The position numbers and the translations under genes are program-made. Below are positions 1 through 10,106 of a stretch of 64,000 nt of DNA, piece after piece. Where the stretch lies: positions 682,001 to 746,000 of the forward strand of contig JAJFPB010000006.1 in assembly GCA_020881915.1 (NCBI GenBank), written 5' to 3'. Numbering within the stretch: the stretch's first letter is position 1; each line of letters opens with the position of its first letter. The notes below the pieces were generated by a model. The model was not told the DNA's origin and did not search any database. It worked only from the letters and a program-made list of their open reading frames with translations. The stretch comes from Paramyrothecium sp. XJ0827 (taxonomy: Eukaryota > Ascomycota > Sordariomycetes > Hypocreales > Stachybotryaceae).

Positions 1-945
1 TGGGCCAGGGAAACAATTCGGCCTTTAAAGGATCCCAAGATGTTGGAGTGGTTGCTCAAGCAAATGTCTGGCTTATGCGGCGGTCTCAGCATTCTGCACG
101 GAAAAGAACATCGCCATGGAGATATTAAGCCCGAAAACATCCTTTTGTTCCAAGAAGATGGCGGAAGACGCACCCTTCAAATCGCCGACGTGGGACTCGC
201 CAAGCATCACGACATGCCTACACAGCAACGGGTAGACCTTATGCAAAAGACCAACACAATGACCGGTACCACGCGATACGTGTCTCCAGAATTTGTCCAC
301 GCAGATCAAATTCCGCGCGTCCTTGACACATGGGCTCTTGGTTGTGTTTACGTGGAGTTCATCATCTGGATACTCTACGGACAGACGACTTTGCGCGACT
401 TCATCAAACAAGGGTTCGATCATTTCTGGGAGAAAAAGGGCGTCGAGTTCTTAGTGCACCCAATCGTCAAGATTTGGTTGAAGCGGTGCACTGAAGACCT
501 CAGCGGGTCAGAAACGGCACTAGCGAGCGTTTTAGAGTTGGTCAAGTCGAGCATGTTGGAGCCAAACTCCAAGATTCGAGGCGAAAGCACTGCAGTACAT
601 GTAAAGTTGGAGGCGATATATGAGAGAGCCACAAAGGACGCTGATTACCTTCGCGGCGATCAAGTCTGGGCAAAGATCAGTACTAAGAAGCCCCCATCTG
701 AGAAGCCGTCGGGGACGACTCTCAAAATCCCTGGCACTGCCGGAAGTCCCCGCTCATTGCCTCGTCAAGCACCAGATGAGATGCATAATGCCGATGATGG
801 ACCAGATATTGCGATTCGTATCGATTCGGCTGAGGATGCGAATTCCGCCCAGCTGCCAACCATGCCAACGACAATTAGAGTCGCTCAAGAAGTGAGTAAT
901 CAAGCTTTTATGAAGACTGGTGCTGACCAAGATAGTAGTATGTGA
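1..945 (+). CDS. Protein kinase-like domain, 5' end cut by window edge; probable front half of a kinase-HET protein
   Basis: The frame is open from base 1, so the N-lobe lies outside the window. Visible C-lobe features are the catalytic-loop motif HGDIKPENIL (bases about 104-150), an activation-loop start reading ADVGLAKHH where most kinases have DFG, a GTTRYVSPE P+1 loop, and DTWALGCVYVE for subdomain IX. After the domain comes a Ser/Pro-rich tail. The frame stops at a TGA that overlaps a consensus donor (gtgagt at 944). The HET frame that follows has no ATG before its conserved part and is preceded by an acceptor, so I infer one kinase-HET gene joined through small exons between 944 and 1152. 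I could not settle that splice path. Alternatively this is a separate kinase gene ending at 945. The DVG variant leaves catalytic competence open. Confidence 0.75.
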   Translation, partial: WARETIRPLKDPKMLEWLLKQMSGLCGGLSILHGKEHRHGDIKPENILLFQEDGGRRTLQIADVGLAKHHDMPTQQRVDLMQKTNTMTGTTRYVSPEFVHADQIPRVLDTWALGCVYVEFIIWILYGQTTLRDFIKQGFDHFWEKKGVEFLVHPIVKIWLKRCTEDLSGSETALASVLELVKSSMLEPNSKIRGESTAVHVKLEAIYERATKDADYLRGDQVWAKISTKKPPSEKPSGTTLKIPGTAGSPRSLPRQAPDEMHNADDGPDIAIRIDSAEDANSAQLPTMPTTIRVAQEVSNQAFMKTGADQDSSM

Positions 946-1152
946 GTGAGGATGCCACAACTTGAATTCTAGAGCTAACACGAGGTTTATTTGAAGAATG
1001 TAAGCATGATAACATGACTTACTTGGTTTATACTAACAGTATAAATAGGTAGTAAGTTGAAACATTGCTCATCTGTAGGATACTGCTAACAGAAATAGCC
1101 TGTGAGTGAAGATCCAGTTCTTACTTTTCTATGTCCTCGCTGACCGAAACAG

Positions 1153-3135
1153 CAACTCCGAAGATTGAATGATATCTGGTACTCTCAATCCGACAATGAA
1201 TTTGCTCACAACCTGTTCTCCCGTGAGGACTGGAATTTCACTCGTCCCGCTTTGCCTACCTCAAGGCTCTGCGAGAAATGCAATGGTTTTGACATCACTC
1301 AGCCAGGCTTCAAAACCACTGAATTGTTGGACGATATTATTGCAAGATCCCAAATTTGCGAGCTTTGCGAGCTTTTTGCTCAAGCTGCGCAAGAGCTTGG
1401 CCTGGCCCTTGGCAGTGTATTTACGTGTCAGCGTAGTGGTCCCGTGCTACAGATACATACAGGCGCCGACAGTGCTGAAACAATTCTTTCCATTTATGCA
1501 GATCCAGGTACGATACCCATTAGACTTGAGAAATGTTGTTCTAATTGGACGTCCAGAACACCGCGTCCCTGCTCAGTGTGCTCAAGCTGGCTCTCCGCTA
1601 CTACCAGCTCCCGGTAGTCCTGCTCAATTTGCCATTATGAAAGAATGGTTGCGATTATGTCGAGACACTCATAATCATGGACAAACCAGCCAAGTCTCTG
1701 AGAATGGTAGCCAAGAGCACACCACAATGGAGCTTCCGACTCGTGTGGTGGATGTTGGAAGTTCAAACGATCCTAATTTGCGGCTCATCAACAGCAAGGC
1801 TATGAAGTCAGAAGAATATTTTGCTCTTAGTCATTGCTGGGGACGTGGAACTATGTTCAGAGCATTGAAGTGCAATTTTGAGACTCTTGAGAAAAACATT
1901 GACGTCGGCTCTCTTCCTCAAAACTTCCTCGACGCTGTCACTGTGACCAGAGCTTTCGGTGCAAGATATCTTTGGATCGACTCTCTTTGCATCATTCAAG
2001 ACGACGAGAAAGACTGGGACTATGAAGCTGCTCGAATGCAGCAGGTCTTCAGTAACGCAACGTGTGTACTGGCGGCCAGCTCGGCAAGTTCCTCGTCCGA
2101 GGGCTTCTTGATGACAGCTCGCCGACCTCGAAAGGTGGTTACGTTAAATTCTTCGCCAACCGCAACTCCTTTCATTACCGAGTTCATAGATGACTTTCAC
2201 CGAGATGTGGAAGAGGGTGTTTTGAACCAGCGGGGTTGGGTTCTGCAGGAACGCGCGCTCGCAAGACGCGTGATTCACTTTACAACAACTCAGATATACA
2301 TGGAATGTGGCAGAGGGGTTCAATGCGAAAGCTTGATGAAACTCAAGAAGTAAGACTCTTCTCACGATTTCACAATTCTATGCTAACTGATAGTAGTGAG
2401 AAAGCTGCTTTTCTGGGTGATTCCGATTTTCCCAATTCCATCATCCCTTACTACAAAGGCGGCAGGATTGTTCTTTTCCAAGATCTCTTCAAAATCTACT
2501 CCAGCCTCGGCTTCACGAGGTTCTCAGATCGCTCTGTTGCCATTTCTGGTCTTGAAAGGAGGCTGATGACCGCTTTCAAAACCAGCGGTGGGTACGGCAT
2601 TTTCGATCTATATTTGGAGCGAAGTCTCTTATGGACAAGGCCTGGGGATCAGAATTTGATCCCAATAGACTATCCAACCGGAAGAAAGGCCCCTTCCTGG
2701 TCTTGGATGGCTTACAAGGGCAGCATCTCCTATATCGAAGCTCCATTTGACAAGGTCCGATGGACCAAAGAATACATTTCACCCTTCAAAAGCACGGACA
2801 CGGAAAACCATGTATTCTGGAGCGCGAGCGGCAGCAGACCGATGCCGGTGTTGAAGTCCAATGCCGCACGGAAATTTGCTTCTGAGCAGGACGAGTCGAA
2901 TATTTTGAGCAGCATCAGATTCGACTCTAAAAGTCACGGATTTGCATTGGACCTGCTTCGGTGCATCGTTTTGGGCAGGGATATGCCAAGCCCGGGAATC
3001 ACGGAGCAATTAAATTATTTGCTAGTGATTACTGCCCCCTCAACCGAGACGGATCTTTATGTCAGAGTTGGTGTTGCAACCTTGCTGGACCCGATGATCA
3101 GCTGGAGCTCTACGGAGTATGTCGAGGTACACTAG
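1153..3135 (+). CDS. HET domain (heterokaryon incompatibility) protein or C-terminal half of a kinase-HET fusion
   Basis: Exons 1153-1507, 1557-2349 and 2394-3135 join in phase (1890 bp including the stop). Introns 1508-1556 and 2350-2393 have GT-AG ends, with branch-like ctaat and gctaac. The N-terminal part has paired cysteines (LCEKCNGF, ICELCELF) that often precede HET domains. The HET core is clear: FALSHCWG, then RYLWIDSLCIIQDD, an acidic segment, and ASSASSSSEGF, followed by RGWVLQERALARRVIHF. The C-terminal part has a PSWSWMAYKG motif, also usual in the family. HET proteins trigger growth arrest or cell death on non-self recognition in filamentous fungi. No ATG lies in frame between the acceptor ending at 1152 and the HET core, so translation should start upstream, most simply in the kinase gene. 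Confidence 0.85.
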
Positions 3136-3639
3136 CCTAGCCTTCAGTCGTGTGTTTTTCATAATATTTGATATCAACTATCGATTCTTTTAACTACATT
3201 CGAAATGACCGGTATATATACCATGTAGCCTGACTCTTGTAGCCTGACACTTGTTCTCTTTGGTCCTATAATGTAACTAAGGTTACTTTACAGGGCTTTG
3301 TCTTGAATGTGCAACTGCTGAATAAATGAAACAAAAAATTGATATATTATTTAAGGAGGGCAACCAAACCATTGGGAACCTCGGGAGAGTTGATTCGGGA
3401 TCAATGTATGTAGATTTTTCCACTGATAATAAGGTCAACTAGGGTGCAATCATGCAGTTAAAGCTTAATCTCAAACTTGGTAGACGAAATCCAAGCCTAC
3501 CTGAATACTCTACGAGATGGAATTCTTTTATAGGCAGGATTTTCATAAGCAACAGTTTCCTCCTAGTCCGATCTAGGGTAGCCATAGCAAAACTCATTTC
3601 TTTGAACCCAATCTCAGCAAATGTTTAAACTCTGAAGAG
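3136..3639. other. Intergenic, convergent 3' ends
   Basis: AT-rich space between the ends of the HET gene and the reductase gene. I see no supported gene or structural element here. Confidence 0.6.
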
Positions 3640-4695
3640 CTAAATAAGCTCGGAAAATAGCTTGCCAGTATTCTGCCCCTTAAACAGCCTTATCCAAGTT
3701 TTGGGAATATCATCAAAAGCCGTCGGTATCACAGTGAGACTTTGATCCGTGGCCAGCAATTTTCCCTGGACATGTGCATCCATGAGCGCCTCCACGATCT
3801 CGCCGCCTCTCGACGGCGAAAGGTCCAAGAGGATGAAGCCAAGAATGCGCATACGCATTGCTATGACATGGTACCAATTTGTGATACCCCGATCCGTCAC
3901 ACCATTGTAATCCGCCACGGCGCCGCAAGCAATGACTCGGCCATTCAATGCAACGCGTGTAAGCATGAAGTTTAGGACTTCACCTCCAGCGTTGTCAAAG
4001 AAGACTTCAACAAACCCCTGCGTGGCGGCCGTGAGTTCTTTCTCAAAAGTTTTGCTCTTGTAGTTGACGCACACATCTGCACCGAGTGACTCAACCCAGC
4101 GGCACTTCTCATCCGTACCGGCGATGCCAATGACCCTCCTACACCCCAACACGTTCTTGGCGAGCTGGACGGCCGCAGAGCCAACAGCACCGGCCGCACC
4201 ACTGATAACGATTGCATCACTGGGTCCAACATTTCCTATATCAAAGAGACCGTAGTAGGCGGTCATCCCGGCCAGCCCGAACATGGCAACGAGGTGGACT
4301 GGCATCAAGCCGGCGATAGGCTTGAGTGGGGTGCAAGCATCTGCTGGAGCGACAACGTACTCGCACCATCCGCTCGCGTATGAGACCGTGGTTCCAACGG
4401 GCAGGTTGTCAGACTTGGACTGGACGACCTGAGCAACGGAGGAGAAGGACCGCATAGTGTCGCCGACCTCGACCGGGTCAACATACAGTCGGTCAGCTGC
4501 AATGTTGGGGTCGATCCACGCTCGCTGAGCCGGATCGTTGGACAGATATAGGATTTTTAACAGGACATGGCCATCCTCTTCTAGGCGCGGTGTTGGTTTC
4601 GTGACCAGCTGAAATGTGGCGTCAGGTCCAGAGAGGACAGGCCGGCCCTCAGGCTTCTTGGCCAGGATCCAATGTTGAGTAGTTTCGGGGATCAT
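3640..4695 (-). CDS. Medium-chain NADP-dependent oxidoreductase (leukotriene B4 dehydrogenase/prostaglandin reductase-like)
   Basis: A single-exon gene of 351 residues, the usual size of this family. I start it at the ATG on 4695 because the longer frame to 4800 only adds a hydrophobic leader unlike family members. The N-terminal GroES-like part contains LKILYLSNDPAQRAWI, typical of PTGR/zinc-independent MDR enzymes. A Rossmann motif GAAGAVGS lies at residues 166-173, after GLAGMTAYYGL. No zinc-ligand cysteine pattern is visible. The family reduces enones and related alpha,beta-unsaturated carbonyls with NADPH in the cytosol. The neighbouring Zn2Cys6 gene lies upstream in the same orientation and could regulate it, but this is only proximity. 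Confidence 0.9.
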   Translation of the reverse strand: MIPETTQHWILAKKPEGRPVLSGPDATFQLVTKPTPRLEEDGHVLLKILYLSNDPAQRAWIDPNIAADRLYVDPVEVGDTMRSFSSVAQVVQSKSDNLPVGTTVSYASGWCEYVVAPADACTPLKPIAGLMPVHLVAMFGLAGMTAYYGLFDIGNVGPSDAIVISGAAGAVGSAAVQLAKNVLGCRRVIGIAGTDEKCRWVESLGADVCVNYKSKTFEKELTAATQGFVEVFFDNAGGEVLNFMLTRVALNGRVIACGAVADYNGVTDRGITNWYHVIAMRMRILGFILLDLSPSRGGEIVEALMDAHVQGKLLATDQSLTVIPTAFDDIPKTWIRLFKGQNTGKLFSELI

Positions 4696-5255
4696 TTTGG
4701 GCAATAGAAGCCTAGAAAAAGGGATTTGGTGAAAAATGAGTATGATATTGTGAAGTCTTTTGCTGAGACTGAGGGTGAGTGGATTAGAGAAGTGCACCAA
4801 GAGCGAGGAGGGTGGAGGCTTATATACACAAATGCGGCTCAGACTTTTCAGTCGCTCTGTTGCTCATGACACATTGTGAGGAGGACCTCACCAGCACCGC
4901 AGCAACGTGGCCCACCTGCAACGAATTTCTGTTGATTTGTATAGAAGGGACGACCGACACAGAACCATTGGTTGCGATTGTTGGCGAGCAGAGTGGACCT
5001 CGTGGTGATCTGACTAATTTGACCCAGACCCGTGGTCCACCAGGTGCGGTGCTCCGCAAGCAAATTGTCAGCATGACAGGCCACGGCACCCCCTCATGCG
5101 GTCTTTACTTCGTCCCAGCAAAAACAATGCTTTAATTGTGTGCATGAAATATCTCAAACCGTGCTTGGGAAACAGAAACAGGAAAGATACAAAGAGGGAA
5201 TGGGCAAAGTTGAAGACGCCCAGACAAACCCATCCTTGCGCCAAATAGGATATGG
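4696..5255. other. Intergenic, reductase promoter side
   Basis: Contains overlapping opposite-strand open frames of about 80-107 codons without any recognisable domain. I treat them as chance frames. Confidence 0.5.
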
Positions 5256-6371
5256 TCAGTTTGGTGCAGAATCTAACAGAGTTTCTCTCCCTTCCACAAA
5301 TTCAAGACCTTTACAGGCAACAAGTATCAACTTTTCACACGGTTCGAGATGCTTCATCGGTGATGTGATCCAGCGACTGGTAAAATCTCCATATTTGAGG
5401 ATTCTCTCTTCGCTAGCGCTTCGGGTGTACGCATCGCGAGAATTCCAAGCCTCGGGTGTGGTTGACACAGGAAGCATTGCCATTACTGGAAGTTCCGAGC
5501 AAACGCCATAATCCAGCACAGACCTCATCGCATGAGTACAGATTAATGCCATCGCTGTCCGGCGTATGCTCTCAAAGACAATCCACGTCTCCCACATCGG
5601 TTCGGCTGTCCATTTCTCTGCTTCATGGCGTCGTACAAGTTTGAGGGCCCATGCCGCTAGACGGCCTCGGTGCAGCTCAGCCAATTGTCTCTGGCCTGCA
5701 TTGCTATGGAAGAGCCGGATGATCTGGTAGAGGACCATGGCCTGGAGCTTTGCCAGTTCCTCTTCGAGCGGCATGTATGTTTCTATGGGTGAGCTAAGTA
5801 TTTCAGATACCTGCGTCCCCAAAATTTCGAGCATTGCCGCCTCGTTGGCTTCGGTCTTGTGAGTAAAGGCAGCGCAGACCGTGAAGGCGGTTTGCAGTAT
5901 TCGTGAAGACAGGGCGTTTTGTAGCGCTGTCTTGTGAATGAAGAGAGTTTCAGCCTGGAGAGCGAAGTCTTGGGGACATGTTATCAGCTTTTCGGTAACC
6001 CATCCCCAGCTCTGTTCGATACCTGTCAATGGCTGTGGATCGCCTAGCTCCCCTGCTAGATTTGGGGCGAGATCTGGGAGACCTCTGTCGAATGACTCGA
6101 GGTTACCTGCGGAATAAAACGGTGGGGGGCGTTGGTCGTAAAGTGTTCTGGGCTCGGGAGAACAAGGGTGCGTCATGAAAATAGATTGGTCCAGAGAACT
6201 GCAAGAACTCGAGTGCGCAGCATTCAGCTCATCATTATCGTCTGGGATTGCAGAAACCGCATATTGACACGTTTTGCCAGTTTTTCGACATCTTCCGCAA
6301 ACCGGACGTGATAAGTCGCACTTACGTCTACTGTGAAAGCATGTATCGCATGATTGGCGAGGGAAAGGCAT
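5256..6371 (-). CDS. Zn2Cys6 fungal transcription factor
   Basis: A 371-residue protein if started at the ATG on 6371, just before the DNA-binding domain. The open frame extends to 6575 without homologous-looking sequence, and an ATG 12 codons upstream is a possible alternative. The zinc cluster is complete, with cysteines at residues 8, 11, 18, 25, 28 and 35 (CDTCFHSRRKCD then CGRCRKTGKTC). The middle region is acidic and serine-rich. The C-terminal half holds a WETWIVFESIRRT stretch that recurs in regulators near secondary-metabolism genes. The start faces the TPR-CHAT gene across about 200 bp, a possible shared promoter. Confidence 0.9.
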   Translation of the reverse strand: MPFPRQSCDTCFHSRRKCDLSRPVCGRCRKTGKTCQYAVSAIPDDNDELNAAHSSSCSSLDQSIFMTHPCSPEPRTLYDQRPPPFYSAGNLESFDRGLPDLAPNLAGELGDPQPLTGIEQSWGWVTEKLITCPQDFALQAETLFIHKTALQNALSSRILQTAFTVCAAFTHKTEANEAAMLEILGTQVSEILSSPIETYMPLEEELAKLQAMVLYQIIRLFHSNAGQRQLAELHRGRLAAWALKLVRRHEAEKWTAEPMWETWIVFESIRRTAMALICTHAMRSVLDYGVCSELPVMAMLPVSTTPEAWNSRDAYTRSASEERILKYGDFTSRWITSPMKHLEPCEKLILVACKGLEFVEGRETLLDSAPN

Positions 6372-6573
6372 TCTTGGTGTTGGAACAGAGCAGCAACAAG
6401 TTTGCATGAAGGGGAAAAACGGAAATAATCCCGCGGTGATCAAAGGAACACGTGACAAGCCGGAGTTTACGGAGTGACAAGACACCACTGTCCAGTCTCG
6501 CTCACTAATAAGTATAAGCCCCCACCTCTGGACCGCTGCGACGGCTAAATGTGGGTGTGGCCGGTCTTGATCC
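6372..6573. promoter_or_regulatory. Short divergent intergenic region between Zn2Cys6 and TPR-CHAT genes
   Basis: Only about 200 bp separate the two predicted starts, so promoter elements for both must lie here or overlap the coding ends. I identify no specific operator. Shared control is inference from the layout. Confidence 0.4.
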
Positions 6574-9500
6574 ATGTTCGAAACCCTTCAGAGTGGCCCC
6601 GTAATGGAGAACGAACGACCGGATGTATTCAAACGGATATACGAGCGTGCGCGCGCAAGCTTGGAGAGGGCTGGACAACGAGCCCAGAGCAATCGAGCAA
6701 ATCGAGTTGAATCACTCGGATTCAGGTCATACAGCCGTTATGAAAGTACAGGGGATGAGGCAGACTTTGAGCTGGCTTTGCAACAGCTCGATAACGCAGC
6801 CAAGATGACACCACATAATGACCCAGAACGCGCGTATCGTCTTCAGAACGTCGGCATGACGTACCACGAGAAATTCCGTAGAAAGGGGGCCATGGCGGAT
6901 CTTGAGTTGTCCCTCCAACAGTTGAAAGAGACCATCAAGTCAACCACCGATGATCATCCAGATCGGGAACGTCAGCTCCTCAATCTAGGCGTAGGATATT
7001 TTGATAAATATCAGAGAACAAGAGCAGATCAAGATCTCAAGCTAGCCACGCTACAGTTTGAAGAAGCTACGAGGATAGCGCCAGAGAGCCCGGAGCGGGC
7101 ACGTCAATTCCAAGGCCTTGAGCTCGCGTATCAGGATAGATACCGGAGCACAGGGGAGGATATAGATCTGGAAATGGCGGTTCAGCATCTTGAAGAATCC
7201 ACTATGGAAGTCCTCAATCATCCTCGGCAGGCAAGCCAGCTGGAATCTCTCGGTATTGGATACCACGCCAGATACCTGAGAACAGGAGAGGAGGCTGATC
7301 TCGACTTGGCTATCCAAGAGCTAGGACGGGCTCTCATAGCAACCCCACAAACGCACGCGGAGTGGGCAAGTCGTCTCGAATCTCTTGGGATCGCGTATCA
7401 GGCTAGGTACCAAATGACAAGAGCTGAAGCGGACTTGAAGCTGGCCATTCATTATTTCGAAGAGAATATCACGGCAGGGCCGTCTAACGGTTACTCGGCT
7501 AGGGCCGATCAGCTTCAGAATCTTGGGACCGTGTATAGTGATAAATACAAGAGAACTGGAGCAAAAGCGGATCTTCAGCTATCCATCCAGTACTTGGAAG
7601 AGGCTATCAAGGTAGTGCCCCCTGACCATCCAGAGCGGCTCCTCTGGTTCGAATCTCTTGCATCTGGCTATCATGATAGATACCTACAAGCAGGATCGGA
7701 GACGGATCTCCACCTAGCCATTCAGTACTTGGAACAAGCTTCCGAGGCAACCCGGAAGAACCATCCGAACCGGGCCCGTCAACTTGCTTCACTTGGTATC
7801 GACTATTACACCAGATACCTCCGAACAAACACAGAAGCTGATTTGGAGCTGGCGCTCCAGACACTCGAAAGATCACTCACGGCGACACCGGACAACCATC
7901 CGAGTCGAGCGAGTCGGCTCAGATCCCTTGGAGAAGTATACAAGGTCCGATACCAGACAACACAGGCAGAAGCAGACCTCAATTTGGCTATCCAATATTA
8001 CGAAAACGCCCTCGGCCACTCCTCAGGACGGGCTCTTGATCGGTTGCTCCCCGTCGGCGACTTACTCGCTCTGTATGCTGAATCGGAAGACTGGATACCA
8101 GCTTACAAAGCTGCCTCCACTGCGGTCTCTATCCTTGCACTACTGACGCCTCGCACCCTTGAGATCCCTGACAAGCAGTATCTGCTGTCCAGTTTCAGTG
8201 GCCTGGCTCTAAAAGCGGCCGGAATCGCATTGAACTTGGGGAAGACGCCACACGAAGCAATTTCTCTTCTTGAACTTGGTCGCAACATCATTATAGGCTC
8301 GCTCAACGAGATGCGTATTGATATTTCTGATCTGAGCCAGAAACATCCCCAGGCAGCAGAAAGGTTTATAACTCTCCAACGTCAACTTAATGCCCCGGCC
8401 AGTCGAGTCGAGCAATCCGATAGCCATTCGGCAGCAGTACGCAAGGGTAGTGAACGATCCAGAGCAAATATAGAACTGCAGAAAACAATACAGGATATCT
8501 GGACGTTACCCGGCTTTGATGGATTTCTCATAGCTCCATCTGAGCACGACATGAAGAAGGCTACCGGTGGCTCAGGTCTGGTCATCATTATCAATGTTTG
8601 TGACTATCGATGTGACGGGCTCATCATCGAGGCCCACAAATTTACATGCGTACCACTACCCAGGCTACATATAGATGACATTCGGTCGTATGCAGCAACT
8701 CTTGCAACAAGCCTGAACACGAACTTACTGGAGTGGCTCTGGGATACCGTCGCAGAACCAATTCTCGAGGCCATACAGATCGCTCCCGCGTCCAAAAAAG
8801 GACCCAAGGGCCCCCGTCTCCCGCGGATTTGGTGGATTCCTACCGGACCACTAGCTAGATTTCCGATACACGCGGCAGGGTATCACAATTCTGGAAGCGC
8901 TAACAATGCCGTCTTGGACCGGGCGATATCGTCCTATAGCTCTTCCATCAAGGCCTTAATTCAAAGTCGCCATATCCCGAGTGGTACCAGACGATCAGAG
9001 CAACAACAGGTCATATAAAGCCGTTCTTGTAGGCATGGAGCAGACACCAGGACAGTCGGGTCTTAGATTCGTGTCACCAGAGATGAACAAAGTCGACCGT
9101 CTCTGCAGCTCCATGCAACTGGAGGTGTCGCGTCCCGCCTCCAATCGTGGAGATGTTCTCTCTGCCATGGAGGACTGCCATATTTTTCATTTTGCAGGCC
9201 ATGCTCTGTCTCACAGACAAGATCCGTTGGAGAGCTCTCTAATCTTGAGCGACGGAAAATTAACTGTGGCAAATCTCTTTGGGACAAACCTTCAAAGTCG
9301 CAGGCCATTTCTTGCATACCTCTCAGCTTGTGGGACAGGACAAGTGAAGATGGATGGACTGATCGATGAGAGCGTTCATCTTGTCGCTTCGTACCAGATC
9401 GCCGGCTTCCGACACGTCATTGGAACATTGTGGGAAGTTGACGACCAATCCTGCCTCGATGCAGCCGCTCTCACATATCAGTGGATAAAGGACAATGATA

Positions 9501-9712
9501 TGACGGACGATTCCGTCAGCGAGGGTCTCCATCACACCAGTATAAAGCTACGAGAAAGGTGGATTGAACAATGCAGCATCAATAGGGCAAGCCGGACGTC
9601 GAGAATAGAACAGGCAAACTCGAGTCAGGGTATGGTGAGGGAGCCGAGAAACATTGAATTGTGTGAGGATGCTCCGCTCCATTGGGTGCCATATGTTCAT
9701 TTCGGGATTTGA
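6574..9712 (+). CDS. TPR-repeat CHAT (caspase-like) protein, reading frame interrupted near 8965-9018
   Basis: The first frame (6574-9018) encodes about ten degenerate TPR-like repeats of roughly 45 residues, with recurring LESLGIGYHARYLRTGEEAD-type units. The start of a CHAT peptidase domain follows (IWWIPTGPLARFPIHAAGY). The rest of the CHAT domain lies in the next frame to 9712. It has the catalytic His in FHFAGHA (His codon at 9200), the catalytic Cys in LSACGTG (Cys codon at 9329), and the IGTLWEVDD motif. The two frames must be one protein. A one-base frameshift explains it. A 55-bp intron (8966-9020) would also restore frame but has a poor donor and no clear branch point. CHAT proteins are caspase-like proteases. 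In bacteria, TPR-CHAT is the protease of type III-E CRISPR systems. In fungi, CHAT domains appear in putative non-self recognition proteins. Confidence 0.85.
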
Positions 9713-10106
9713 GTGACTACACCAAGGAAGGTAGCGGTTGCTTGCCACTACACTCACACCATTTCGCAAAAACTAAGATTGAAGTTGTTGAATCGTGTGC
9801 TACATGGAAACTTGACGAGACTATCTTTGTGACCATAGTTTAACTGATCTTTAATATTCGTAAATAACTGCATTCATTTTATAGCTAAATTAATAATCAA
9901 GGTAGAAGGTATTCGTATTAAAATAAAGCCTTTATTATAGTCATGTCTCTACATGACATTCTTATCCGTAGATCATCTTACTAAAGAACTTAATACAGGT
10001 CTTTTTTTTCTTTCGTTTTCCACAAGTGTTAAGAAAACCACAAGTCTCTTCTCTCCCTTCGTTAAGCCCAAGCCTGACTACTTCCTCAACATTACAGAAT
10101 GACCTT
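9713..10106. other. AT-rich intergenic, convergent ends
   Basis: A strongly AT-rich spacer between the CHAT and WSC gene ends, probably holding 3' UTRs. No gene seen. Confidence 0.6.

Noticed and set aside
8984..9009. A 26-bp GT-AG intron to repair the CHAT frame
   Set aside because: Too short for splicing and its length does not restore the required frame.
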